Assembly: GCF_002295065.1 (NCBI RefSeq)
Contig: NZ_NSGG01000023.1
Coordinates: forward strand, 1-64,000
From: Mesorhizobium sp. WSM3859
GTDB lineage: Bacteria > Pseudomonadota > Alphaproteobacteria > Rhizobiales > Rhizobiaceae
Direction of reading: 5' to 3'
Length of the DNA: 64,000 nucleotides
Positions 51,542 to 60,509 of this stretch are shown piece by piece (within the stretch, counting starts at the first letter, position 1; each line of letters opens with the position of its first letter). The notes beneath the pieces were generated by a model. It worked only from the letters and a program-made list of their open reading frames with translations. It was not told where the DNA came from and searched no databases. The translations under genes were made by a program, and so were the position numbers.

Positions 51542-51627
51542 TTATAAGATTCCTGCAGTTTTCTTATAATTGCGCGTCGCCGGATCGATTGCAAGTTTGT
51601 TATAAGAAATTCGTGAAAATCTTATAA
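51542..51627. promoter_or_regulatory. Two operators TTATAAGA-N12-TCTTATAA
   Basis: The sites at 51542-51569 and 51600-51627 have identical perfect 8 bp arms and identical 12 bp spacers in length but not sequence. Their centres are 58 bp apart. They lie 23-108 bp above the nucleotidyltransferase start and upstream of the TPP riboswitch on the other strand. Confidence 0.85.
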
Positions 51628-51728
51628 CCACCGGCATCTCCCCTAGGGGAGATGAGACTCGTGGCCCAATTGGCCCCGCAAAAAACCGCTTCCCCAACCT
51701 GGCAAACAGTGCTTTAACGCGCCCATCC

Positions 51729-51817
51729 ACAGGGGTGCTCCGTACGGTCGGGGCTGAGATGGTGGCGGCAAGCCTCCGGACCCTAAAGCTGATCTGGATA
51801 ATACCAGCGGAGCGAGG
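51729..51817 (+). promoter_or_regulatory. TPP riboswitch (THI element)
   Basis: The element has AGGGGTGCTCCG at the start, the invariant GGGGCTGAGATGG block, ACCCT, then CTGATCTGGATAATACCAG and GCGGAGCGAGG closing the outer stem. It ends seven bases before the ykoF start codon, so thiamine pyrophosphate probably blocks translation initiation of the ykoF-thiXZY operon. Confidence 0.95.
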
Positions 51818-51823
51818 CGGGCC

Positions 51824-52447
51824 ATGTTTTCCGGCGCACAGATTTCCCTTTATCCCATGGCCGACGATTTCGTCGGCGTCATCCTCGGCGCGTTGGGCGC
51901 GCTCGATCCTTACCGCGACAGGCTCAGGATCGAGACCGACGACATCTCGACGCTGCTGGTCGGGCCGCCCGAAGTGCTGTTCCCGGCCATGCGCGACCTG
52001 TTCGTGGCGGCGGCCAAAAGCGGCAAGCCCAAAAGCGGCAAGCATTGCGTGCTGTCGGCCGCGGTCTCGCGCGGCTGCCCCGGCGAGCCGGACGATCCGA
52101 TCTGCCGTTCCGACGAGATCGGCGGCCCGGCGATCCCGCTCGACGAACGCAAGCGCGCGGCGCTCGGCGCCGTGCGGTCGACGCCTTCGACCGATCAGCC
52201 GGTGGCGGCGCAATTCTCGCTCTATGTGATGGGCACCGGCGACCACATGGACGAGATCTACGGCTGCATCGACTTCCTGAAACAGTCCGGCGTGTTCGAC
52301 CGTTCCAAGAACTTCTGCACCAGGCTGCGCGGCGATGCCGGCGCGGTGTTCGCCACGCTCAACGAAGCCTTCTGCCGCTTCGGACCCGGCGCGGGCCACG
52401 TGACCCTCGACATCACGATTTCGGCGAACAGCCCGACCGCGGTCTGA
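51824..52447 (+). CDS. ykoF: YkoF-like thiamine/HMP-binding protein
   Basis: This 207-residue protein has two ferredoxin-like repeats of the YkoF kind (GAQISLYPMADDFVGVILGAL... and AAQFSLYVMGTGDHMDEIYGCIDFL). YkoF binds thiamine or hydroxymethylpyrimidine. The riboswitch and the downstream transporter genes agree with a role in supplying thiamine precursors. Cytosolic, no signal peptide. Confidence 0.92.
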   Translation: MFSGAQISLYPMADDFVGVILGALGALDPYRDRLRIETDDISTLLVGPPEVLFPAMRDLFVAAAKSGKPKSGKHCVLSAAVSRGCPGEPDDPICRSDEIGGPAIPLDERKRAALGAVRSTPSTDQPVAAQFSLYVMGTGDHMDEIYGCIDFLKQSGVFDRSKNFCTRLRGDAGAVFATLNEAFCRFGPGAGHVTLDITISANSPTAV

Positions 52448-52516
52448 GCCCGCGCGCTCGAACGTCGTTCGTCGAGGAGAGTGTCGTGGCTATTGGCGAA
52501 AGCATCGGTGCCGGCG

Positions 52517-52670
52517 AATCTCCCCCCTCGAGGGGGAGATGCCCGGCAGGGCAGAAGGGGTCCCAGCGCGTAGAGCGCCTACGTCCTCTGCGAAGCAAGA
52601 TGAGGTTGGCGATCTACGTAAGACGACCCCCTCTGGCCTGCCGGCCATCTCCCCCGCAAGAGGGGAGATC
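52517..52670. repeat. Palindromic element overlapping the start of the permease gene
   Basis: Left arm AATCTCCCCCCTCGAGGGGG then GATGCCCGGCAGG; right arm CCTGCCGGCCATC then TCCCCCGCAAGAGGGGAGAT. The right arm is read as the first codons of the permease, so the element supplies or replaces the native start. Confidence 0.88.
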
Positions 52671-53466
52671 AGCTGTCATCGCCGCTTTCGCCAAGCTCGC
52701 TCCCGCCACCCTCGCATTCGCCTTGCTCCTCCTTGCCTGGGAGCTTTACGCCAGTCTCGGCGGCATCGCGCCCACCGTGCTTCCCGCGCCGTCCCGCGTG
52801 CTGGCGCAGGCCTGGGAAAACCGCGCGGCGCTCGCCGAAAACACGCTGCCCACCATCCGCGCCACGCTTGCCGGCTTCGCCTGCTCGCTGATCGCCGCCT
52901 TCGTGCTTTCGGCGCTGGTCGACTTCTTGGCCCCTCTGCGCCGCGCGCTGTTTCCGCTGCTGATCGCCAGCCAGACCTTGCCGCTGGTGGCGATCGCGCC
53001 GCTGGTGGTCTTGTGGTTCGGCTTCGGCCTCTTGCCGAAGATCCTGCTGGTCGCGCTGGTGACCTTCTTCCCGATGATGGTGGCGCTGGTCGAAGGCTAC
53101 GTCGCGACGAGTGCGGAAATCAGCCAGATGCTTGCCGCCATGGGAGCAGGGCGCTGGCGCATATTCTGGCTGGCGCGGCTGCCATCGGCGCTGCCCTATT
53201 TCTTCGCCGGACTGCGCATCTCCATCACCTATGCGGTGGTCGGCGCGATCTTCGCCGAATATGCGGGCGCCGCGAAGGGGCTGGGCATCTACATGCTCAG
53301 CGCCAAGAACAACTTTCGGCCCGACCTCGTGCTTGCCGCCGTTGCCGTCAGCTCGGCGCTGACGCTGGCATTGTTTGGTCTGGCCGTCCTGGTGCAGCTC
53401 CTCGCCATGCCCTGGGAGAGGGCCGGGCGCGACCGCAAGACCGAACCCTCCGAGCGCCGGTCATGA
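52600..53466 (+). CDS. thiX: ThiX-like ABC permease for thiamine precursors
   Basis: This ~288-residue protein has about six membrane helices in the ThiX/SsuC order (LAPATLAFALLLLAWELYASL, LFPLLIASQTLPLVAIAPL and the EAA-like loop MGAGRWRIFWLARLPSALPYFFAGLRIS). ATG 52600 lies inside a palindromic element, and the first ~24 residues (LACRPSPPQEGRS) come from it. No other ATG, GTG or TTG in frame lies before the first helix, so the element seems to supply the start. Its stop overlaps the ATPase start. Confidence 0.88.
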   Translation: MRLAIYVRRPPLACRPSPPQEGRSAVIAAFAKLAPATLAFALLLLAWELYASLGGIAPTVLPAPSRVLAQAWENRAALAENTLPTIRATLAGFACSLIAAFVLSALVDFLAPLRRALFPLLIASQTLPLVAIAPLVVLWFGFGLLPKILLVALVTFFPMMVALVEGYVATSAEISQMLAAMGAGRWRIFWLARLPSALPYFFAGLRISITYAVVGAIFAEYAGAAKGLGIYMLSAKNNFRPDLVLAAVAVSSALTLALFGLAVLVQLLAMPWERAGRDRKTEPSERRS

Positions 53467-54239
53467 CCCGGCTCGAGCTCCGCGATGTGCGAAAAAGCTT
53501 CGGCGCGCTCAAGGTTCTGGCCGGCGTTTCGCTGCATGTCGAAGAGGGGGAGTTCGTCTCGATCCTGGGCCCCTCCGGCGCCGGCAAGTCGACGCTGTTC
53601 CAGCTCCTCACGGGCGCGATCCGCGGCGAGGGCGAGATGCGCTTCGACGGCGCGCCGCTCGATGGCGCCCGCTTCGCCTTCATGCCGCAGCGCGACGCGC
53701 TGATGCCGTGGCGTCGCGTCATCGACAACACCACGCTGGGGCTTGAAGTGCAGGGCATGGCGCGCCGGGCCGCGCGCGAGCGCGTGGCGCCCTTGTTCAC
53801 CGAGTTCGGCCTTGCCGGCTTCGAGCGCGCCTGGCCGGCCGAGCTGTCCGGCGGCATGCGCCAGCGCGCGGCGCTGCTGCGCACCGTGGTGCAGCAGCGC
53901 GACATGCTTTTGCTCGACGAGCCTTTCGGCGCGCTCGATGCCCTGACCCGCGCGGCCATGCAACGCTGGCTGGAAGGCATGTGGCGAAGCCACCGCTGGA
54001 CCGCGCTGCTGATCACCCATGACGTGCGCGAGGCGGTGCTTCTGTCCGACCGCATCTATGTGCTTTCGGCGCGGCCTGCGCGCGTGGTGCGTGAGGTGGC
54101 GGTGCCGCTGCCGCGCCCGCGCACGGAAAGCGCCGCGCTCGCCCGCGAGGCGGCCGCGATCGAGGCCGGCATCCTCGACACGCTGCTTGGACAGCCGACC
54201 CCGATCAACGACCACCCGATGGAGAACCGAAATGATTGA
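53463..54239 (+). CDS. thiZ: ThiZ-like ABC ATPase for thiamine precursors
   Basis: This 258-residue ATPase has Walker A GPSGAGKST, signature LSGGMRQR, Walker B MLLLDEPFGALDALTR and H-loop LLITHDVREAVLLSDR. It belongs to the SsuB/ThiZ group. The start overlaps the permease stop (ATGA), and its stop overlaps the binding-protein start, showing a tightly coupled operon. Confidence 0.92.
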   Translation: MTRLELRDVRKSFGALKVLAGVSLHVEEGEFVSILGPSGAGKSTLFQLLTGAIRGEGEMRFDGAPLDGARFAFMPQRDALMPWRRVIDNTTLGLEVQGMARRAARERVAPLFTEFGLAGFERAWPAELSGGMRQRAALLRTVVQQRDMLLLDEPFGALDALTRAAMQRWLEGMWRSHRWTALLITHDVREAVLLSDRIYVLSARPARVVREVAVPLPRPRTESAALAREAAAIEAGILDTLLGQPTPINDHPMENRND

Positions 54240-55245
54240 CCTCACCCGCCGCCAGGCGCTGTTTCTGGCCGCCAGCCTGCCATTTGCCGAGACCGTCACG
54301 CGTGCCCGGGCCGCCGCGCAAAAAATCACCGTCGCGCTCGACTGGACCGTCAACACCAACCATATCGGCCTGTTCGTCGCCCGCGACAAAGGTTTTTACC
54401 GTGACGCGGGGCTCGACGTCGAAATCCTGCCTTATGGCGACACCGGCTCGGGCACGCTAGTGGCCAACCGCGTCGCCGATTTCGGCATTTCGGGCTCGCT
54501 CGGCCTGTTCACGCAAAAGAGCGCCGGCGCCGACCTGAAGGCCGTCTACGCCGTCGTCCAGTCGGAGACCGGCCGCGTCGTCTTCAACGCCGACCGTGCC
54601 GCGATCAAGACTCCGAAGAATCTCGACGGCCTGACCTATGGCGGCTTCGGCAGCGCCTGGGAGAACGCGCTGTTACAGACCATCATCCGCCATGACGGCG
54701 GCAAGGGCGATTTTTCCACCGTGACGCTGGGCACCTCGGCTTACGAGGCGCTGGCCAATGGCGCGGTCGACTTCACGCTGGAAGTCTCGACCTGGGAAGG
54801 CGTCGAGGCGGAGCTGAAAGGCTTGAAACAGCGCAACTTCCGCTACGCCGATTACGGCGTGCCGGACGAGCACACGACGCTGATCGTTTCCAGCAACGCC
54901 TTCCTCGCCGCCAATCCAAAGGCCGCCGCCGCCTTCGTCCAGGCGACGCAGGCCGGCTATGCATTCGCGGTTGATCACGCGAAAGAGGCGGGCGAGCTGC
55001 TGGTCGCCGCCAACAAGGACACGCTCACCAACCCGGCGCTGATCGGTGCATCGCTGAAGGCGCTGAACGACGGGCATTTCCTGAAGAGCGCAAATGGCGC
55101 CATCGGCACGATGGACAAGGCGAAGATGGAAGCGATGGGCGGGTATTTGTTTGCCTCGGGGATCCTGCTCGACGGCAACGGCAAGGCGCTGAAGGACAAG
55201 CCGGATCTGGGGTCGTACTTCACGAACGAGTTTCTGGTGGGGTAG
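54232..55245 (+). CDS. thiY: ThiY-like substrate-binding protein (NMT1/THI5 family)
   Basis: This 337-residue protein has an N-terminal signal (LTRRQALFLAASLPFAETVTRARAAA, with a twin-Arg-like start). NMT1 motifs follow (VALDWTVNTNHIGLFVARDKGFY, PYGDTGSGTLVANRVADFGIS). ThiY binds formylaminopyrimidine or related thiamine precursors in the periplasm. The TPP riboswitch upstream supports this over sulfonate binding. Confidence 0.92.
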   Translation: MIDLTRRQALFLAASLPFAETVTRARAAAQKITVALDWTVNTNHIGLFVARDKGFYRDAGLDVEILPYGDTGSGTLVANRVADFGISGSLGLFTQKSAGADLKAVYAVVQSETGRVVFNADRAAIKTPKNLDGLTYGGFGSAWENALLQTIIRHDGGKGDFSTVTLGTSAYEALANGAVDFTLEVSTWEGVEAELKGLKQRNFRYADYGVPDEHTTLIVSSNAFLAANPKAAAAFVQATQAGYAFAVDHAKEAGELLVAANKDTLTNPALIGASLKALNDGHFLKSANGAIGTMDKAKMEAMGGYLFASGILLDGNGKALKDKPDLGSYFTNEFLVG

Positions 55246-55307
55246 GCGCCAAGCGCCGAGGGAACACGACTTTGCGCCGGAACCTTGCCGGGAATCCGGT
55301 GCGGAGC

Positions 55308-56075
55308 CTAATTCTCGACGATGGCGCGAAGCAGCGCGGTTTTGATGTGCCAACCAGGCTCGCCATGCATCAACAGGGCGGCCTCATAGAATTTCGCCAT
55401 GGCTGGACACAGGCCCGGAAAGTCCTGGTTGGCGTTTGAGATAGCCTCCATCTCGGCCGGCGTGCCGCCGATCTTTTTGAAAACGTCGGCGACCAGCGAC
55501 CAATCCTGATCACTGGGCACGACCGCCGGCAGGCCGCTTCTTTTGGCGGCGCCGAAGGCGCGGAACAGAGTGGCGCCGATCCTGTCCAGGTCGGCAAGGA
55601 AATCGTGGCCAGGCGCACTGATCGCGTCCGGCCCGTTGCGCAGGTAATTGTTGCAGGTGGCCGGCGTTTCGCGCGCCATGACATGATTGAGCATGTCGAG
55701 CTGCGCCGAAAGCACTTCCGAAGCATTGCTGTCGGGGGTCGTGGGCAGGAGTGGCGCATATCTATGCCTAAGATCGGCGACCGCCTGCCTGCTGACATTG
55801 CGCACTTCTGTTGGGTTTCCGGTCTGGGCCGCGGCAGTGACCTTACGCAGCATCGCATCGTAGTCGTCTGGAAATTCCCGGGCGATAGCCTCGAAGATCC
55901 CGAGATGCTGCTTCCGGATCTCGGCATCGATGTCGGCGGTGGTCAGCGCCCGGGGCGGCATCGCCACTGACTGATAGTGGTGATGTTTGCCGCCGAACAT
56001 CGTTGGCATCACGTCAGCCCCAACGATGCTCACGGGGATGACCGCCACCACTTGCAACCATTTCCAAGGTGACAT
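55308..56075 (-). CDS. Hypothetical exported protein
   Basis: This 255-residue protein begins MSPWKWLQVVAVIPVSIVGADV, an anchor or signal. A mostly helical region with HHHY follows (GGKHHHYQSVAM). Later motifs are ETPATCNNYLRNGPDAI and GGTPAEMEAISNANQDFPGLCP. ATG 56075 is used; the frame above overlaps the TPR gene. It may be functionally linked to the adjacent large TPR protein (23 bp between them, same strand). No family recognised. Confidence 0.7.
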   Translation of the reverse strand: MSPWKWLQVVAVIPVSIVGADVMPTMFGGKHHHYQSVAMPPRALTTADIDAEIRKQHLGIFEAIAREFPDDYDAMLRKVTAAAQTGNPTEVRNVSRQAVADLRHRYAPLLPTTPDSNASEVLSAQLDMLNHVMARETPATCNNYLRNGPDAISAPGHDFLADLDRIGATLFRAFGAAKRSGLPAVVPSDQDWSLVADVFKKIGGTPAEMEAISNANQDFPGLCPAMAKFYEAALLMHGEPGWHIKTALLRAIVEN

Positions 56076-56098
56076 CCGCCGGCCCTCCCGATCCCAGT

Positions 56099-59000
56099 TC
56101 AATTTCCACCGAGGCTCAGCGCCTTCTTGCGGTCGGCCTTGGCGCGTTTCAAATCGCCCTTGGCTGCCCAAGCCAGGCTTCGGGCGGTGTAAGCATCCGC
56201 ATATCTGGGATAAAGCTTGATGGCTTGATTGAAGCTTGCGATCGCCCCGTCCTGGTCGCCCGCCCGCGCCCGCAAAAGGCCTCTGCCATAGTAGCCGCCG
56301 GGGCTGTTCCGGTCGATCTGGACAGCCGTCTCGAAATCGTCCTCGGCCCGCTTCAAGTCGCCTTTTACGACCCACAAAACCCCGCGATCGACATGAACCT
56401 TGGCAACGTTCGGGTCGAGTTCGATGGCTTTGCTGTAGTCGGCGATCGCGCCGTCATAATCCCCCACGATCATTCGGCTGATGCCTCGGCCATGAAAGTT
56501 CGTGGCGTAGGCAGGATCGAACTCGATCGCCTTGCCGAAATCGTCGATGGCACGTTTATGGTCGTTCTTGGCTGTCCAGGCGAAAGCGCGAGCGGAATAA
56601 TAGCTGCTGTTTTTTGGCTCGATTGCGATCGCGCTGCCATAGTCGGTTATGGCCCGATCGTAATTGTCCTTCTGCCCCCAGGCGAGACCGCGATACCCAA
56701 AAGCCTCGGCATTGTTGGGATCGAGCGCTATCGCACGGTCGAATCTTGCGATTGCAAGATCGTATTGACCCTTGTTGTAAAGGGCTATGCCGTTCTTTGT
56801 GGCGTCGTCCACCGCCGCCGCGTCCGCGGTCTTTGGCTTGTATGAAGCCTTGCCGGCCGCCGCCTCGTCTCGCTCCTTGCGGGCATTGGCGTAGTTCGGA
56901 TCGAGACGCAAGGTTTCATCGAGATCGGCGATGGCGCGGTCATATTGCTTCTTCCTGTTCCAGCAGAATCCGCGATTGAACCATGCTTCGGCTTTCGTCG
57001 GCTTCAATTCGATCGCCTTTGTTGAATCGGCGATGATGCCATCGCAATCGTGCTTTACGGCCAGGGCTCGACTGCGCAGCACGTAGGCGTCGACATTGTT
57101 CGGCTGCAACGAAATGATGGTGGTCAGATCCGCGATGGCGCGGTCGATCTTGCCCCTCTGTCGCCAGATGAGAGAACGATAGAAATAGCTGTCGGTCGAC
57201 TTGGGATCGAGCTCGATGGCCTTATTGTGGTCAGCCAACGCCCGGTCGGAATCGCCCTTCAGCGTATAGGTGAAGCCGCGCATGGTATGAGCGTGGGCAT
57301 TTGACGGGTCGGCAGCGATTGCTATGCCGTACTGATCGAGCGCGCGGTCGAGTTGATTTTGAGCGCGCCAGATATCGCCCGCTTCGATAGCGTCTTCGGC
57401 CGCCTTGTTTCGAAGCCGGCCGGTTGTTTGCGAGGCTGCGGCTTTGTCCCTCGCCGCCACTGCCAAATCGCGGCCTTTGACGGCAAGCGTCATCTTCGGA
57501 TCGAGCTTCAGCGCCTGGTCGAAATCGGCGATCGCCTGGTCGTAGTCGCCCTTGGCGGCAAAGGCGCCGCCGCGCCCGAAATAGGCCTGCGCGTCATTGG
57601 GGTCGAGCTCGATCGCTCGGCTCAAATCGGCGATGGCGCGACCCGGTTGGTTCTTTTTGGTCCACGCGACGGAGCGGCCGATATAAGCGTCCGAATAGTC
57701 GGGGTAGAGCTCGATGACTTTGTTGTAGTCCTTGATTCCCGCGTCGTACTTGCCTTTCTCAACAAGCGCGATGGCCCGCCCGACATAGGGCGAAGCATCT
57801 TGCGGATCGATCGCCATCGCCTTGTTGAATTCGGCGATCGCACGATCGTATTTGCCCTTATGGTAGAAGGCATAGCCGCGATCAACGAAAGCGTCGAGCT
57901 TCTTCGAGGACGGCGCGATCGCATTGCCGCCGCCGCCTCCTTTCGCCTGCGCGGCCGTCGCTGCCTTGCGCGCGGCGGCGTAGTTTGGATTGTGCGGGTC
58001 AAGCTTGGCCGCCTGATCGAAATCGGCAACGGCATCGGCGTAGTTTCGGGCGTCGACCTGCGCCATGCCCCTTCCATAATAGCTGGCGGCGTATTTCGGA
58101 TCGATCTCGATCGCCGATGAAAAGGCCTCGATCGCTCGCTTCCGGTCTCCGGTGCCGTACCATGCCGCTCCAGTACAGAAGAAGGCGCGGCTTGCTTTCG
58201 GGTCTAGCCCGATGGCTTTGATGCAATCGTCAAGCGCGCCGTCCGCGTCGCCCGCCGCGCCCTTGGCGAGACCACGGAGCGTGAGGGGCACGGCGACGTC
58301 GGGGACAATGGCGATGGTCTTGTCGTAATCGGCGATGGCGCGGGCAAAATCCTTCTTGCCGTCGAAAGCCTTGCCTCGACCGAAATAGGCGAGCGGACTA
58401 TTGGGATCGATCGCGATGGCCTCTTCATAGGCCTTGATCGCTTCGTCATAGTTTTCTTCGTGCAAGAGGCTGTCGCCCTTGGCCACCGCGACCAGGACGC
58501 GGGGATCGCTGGTGTCGATAAGCTTCGCCAACTTCGGATCGGCAGGTGAAAGACCGTCACTCGCACCTGGCTCGGCCGAAGCCGCGGTGTCAGCCGGCGC
58601 GACGGCGGCGTCCGCCGGCTTTAGCTGCCCCAGGTCTGGCGCCTGTGCGGCCTTGCCCTCATCGCCGGCAGCCTGCTGGTCGCAGCTTCCCGAGCGCGCG
58701 GAATCCAGCTCCAAGGCGCGCCGGCAATCGGCCGCGGCGCCGGCCTGGTCGCCCTTGAGCGTCCTGGCGCGGCTGCGGCCGAGATAGGCGTCGGCATTTT
58801 TGGGATCGAGGCCGATTGCCTTGTCGAAATCGAGTAGCGCGCCGTCGACGCCGTATTTCGCCAGGCGCGCGCCGGCGCGTTCGACCAGTATCCTGGCGGC
58901 GGCCTGATCCTGGACAGCCTGGTCCTGTGTCGTGGCGGCCGGAACGGTTTGAGCCTTGAGCGCGGCGCACGCGCCGGCGCGTTGCGGGTCGAGCTCGACG

Positions 59001-60382
59001 GCGCGCCGGCAGTCGCTGGCGGCAAGGGCGTCATCCCCGTTTGCGGCCGCTGCCACCGCCCTGTCGTAAACCGCGTCGGCGTTGTCGGGGTCCTCTGAGA
59101 GAGCCATGCTGAAGGAATAGATCGCGCCTGCAAGGTCGCCCTGTTGCTGCAGCTCCAGGCCTCGTCTGATCTCCCTGGCAGCAAGTTTTGAACGAACTTG
59201 CCTGCCGGTCGCCTCCAACTGTTTGGCCAAAGAGGAAAGATCCGGCTTGGACGCCGTTTCCGCCGCAGGCACCTCGGCGTCGGCTGGCCCCGCATTGCAA
59301 CTGCCAATCTTCTTCGGATCAAGCGCGATGGCCTTGCGGCAGTCGGCCGCCGCGCCGGCGCTGTCGCCTTTGCGTGATCGCATCAGCGACCGGCCGAGCC
59401 ACGCTCTGGCATCGGTTGCATCGAGCGCGATCGCCTTGTCGAAATCGGCAAGGGCGCGATCATTGTTGTCCTTGCTCGCCCAGGCGACTGCTCGCGCGTA
59501 GTAGCCATCGACCATCCCGGCGTGGAGCTCGATCGCCTTGTTGGCATCGGCGATGGCGCGCGCCCAGTCGTTCTTGCCGATCCAGGCGGCGCTGCGGTTG
59601 GCATAGGCATCGGCGCTCCGGGGATCCACGGCCAACGCGGCGTCGTAATCGGCAATGGCGCGGTCGAACTCGTCCTTGGCGGCGTAGGCGAGGCCGCGAT
59701 TGACGAGCGCGATGAAATCGGCCGGATCGATGCGGATCGCCTTGTCATATTCCGCAATCGCCTTGTCGCGTTCGCCGGTCTTGCTCCAGGCCGTGCCGAG
59801 TCCCGTATGGGCGTTGCCGTTTTGCGGATCGGCCTCGATCGCCTGCTGGAAATCGAGCATGGCCGCGTCGATCTTGCCCTTGCGCAGGAGGGCTAGGCCA
59901 CGGCTGGAATAGGCGTCGCTGGCGGACGGTTCGAGGCTGATGACGATGTTGAAGTCCGCGATCGCGCGGTCGTAATCGCCCTTGTTGGACCAGTCGGTGC
60001 CGCGGTTGAACAGCGCCGAGGTCGCCTTTGGATCGAGCGCGATGGCCTTGTCGTAGTCGGCAATCGCACCGTCCCAATCCTCCTTGTCGTCCCGGGCGGC
60101 GCCCCGATAGAAATAGGCTTTGGTGCGCAGGCGCTGCGCCTGCGTATCGTCTTCGGCAATCGCCGTGCAGGCAGCGATGCGCTGATCGACCGCGGCCTGG
60201 TCGACATTCGCTTCCTTTTGGTCACTGCCCTGATCGCCGCTTTCGTCGCCGAAGCAAAGGGCATAGTCCCCCGCGACGGCGGGCGTGGCCATGGCGCCGA
60301 GAACCATAACCCCCGCAAGCGCCAGCCCAAGCGAGAGCACGGCAACGAATATGCGCGAGACCGCGCCGGTACGGCGAGACAT
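56099..60382 (-). CDS. Very large exported TPR-repeat protein (1427 residues)
   Basis: A signal peptide is followed by a short Asp/Glu/Gln-rich part (GDESGDQGSDQKEANVDQAA). Then tetratricopeptide repeats cover nearly the whole length, about 33 by my count, most ending in AIxLDPxN or similar. Repeat runs are broken by low-complexity linkers around residues 370-390, 470-490 and 570-620. Such a solenoid would be a periplasmic scaffold for protein complexes. Partners are unknown; the following exported gene is a candidate. Confidence 0.92.
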   Translation of the reverse strand: MSRRTGAVSRIFVAVLSLGLALAGVMVLGAMATPAVAGDYALCFGDESGDQGSDQKEANVDQAAVDQRIAACTAIAEDDTQAQRLRTKAYFYRGAARDDKEDWDGAIADYDKAIALDPKATSALFNRGTDWSNKGDYDRAIADFNIVISLEPSASDAYSSRGLALLRKGKIDAAMLDFQQAIEADPQNGNAHTGLGTAWSKTGERDKAIAEYDKAIRIDPADFIALVNRGLAYAAKDEFDRAIADYDAALAVDPRSADAYANRSAAWIGKNDWARAIADANKAIELHAGMVDGYYARAVAWASKDNNDRALADFDKAIALDATDARAWLGRSLMRSRKGDSAGAAADCRKAIALDPKKIGSCNAGPADAEVPAAETASKPDLSSLAKQLEATGRQVRSKLAAREIRRGLELQQQGDLAGAIYSFSMALSEDPDNADAVYDRAVAAAANGDDALAASDCRRAVELDPQRAGACAALKAQTVPAATTQDQAVQDQAAARILVERAGARLAKYGVDGALLDFDKAIGLDPKNADAYLGRSRARTLKGDQAGAAADCRRALELDSARSGSCDQQAAGDEGKAAQAPDLGQLKPADAAVAPADTAASAEPGASDGLSPADPKLAKLIDTSDPRVLVAVAKGDSLLHEENYDEAIKAYEEAIAIDPNSPLAYFGRGKAFDGKKDFARAIADYDKTIAIVPDVAVPLTLRGLAKGAAGDADGALDDCIKAIGLDPKASRAFFCTGAAWYGTGDRKRAIEAFSSAIEIDPKYAASYYGRGMAQVDARNYADAVADFDQAAKLDPHNPNYAAARKAATAAQAKGGGGGNAIAPSSKKLDAFVDRGYAFYHKGKYDRAIAEFNKAMAIDPQDASPYVGRAIALVEKGKYDAGIKDYNKVIELYPDYSDAYIGRSVAWTKKNQPGRAIADLSRAIELDPNDAQAYFGRGGAFAAKGDYDQAIADFDQALKLDPKMTLAVKGRDLAVAARDKAAASQTTGRLRNKAAEDAIEAGDIWRAQNQLDRALDQYGIAIAADPSNAHAHTMRGFTYTLKGDSDRALADHNKAIELDPKSTDSYFYRSLIWRQRGKIDRAIADLTTIISLQPNNVDAYVLRSRALAVKHDCDGIIADSTKAIELKPTKAEAWFNRGFCWNRKKQYDRAIADLDETLRLDPNYANARKERDEAAAGKASYKPKTADAAAVDDATKNGIALYNKGQYDLAIARFDRAIALDPNNAEAFGYRGLAWGQKDNYDRAITDYGSAIAIEPKNSSYYSARAFAWTAKNDHKRAIDDFGKAIEFDPAYATNFHGRGISRMIVGDYDGAIADYSKAIELDPNVAKVHVDRGVLWVVKGDLKRAEDDFETAVQIDRNSPGGYYGRGLLRARAGDQDGAIASFNQAIKLYPRYADAYTARSLAWAAKGDLKRAKADRKKALSLGGN

Positions 60383-60509
60383 GGTTTGATCCTCCCCCCG
60401 GAGATGCCGCGACCGCGGCTGGCAATTCCTATAGTTCTGTTTTTGTTCTAAAATGCAAGCAGAAATTGCAGCGGCCGCCGAAGTCGGTCTCGCACCGAGG
60501 GATCCACCC

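Noticed and set aside
56099..60382. Repeat array that could be taken for a mobile or satellite repeat
   Set aside because: The periodicity is that of TPR codons in one open frame; DNA copies are strongly diverged.
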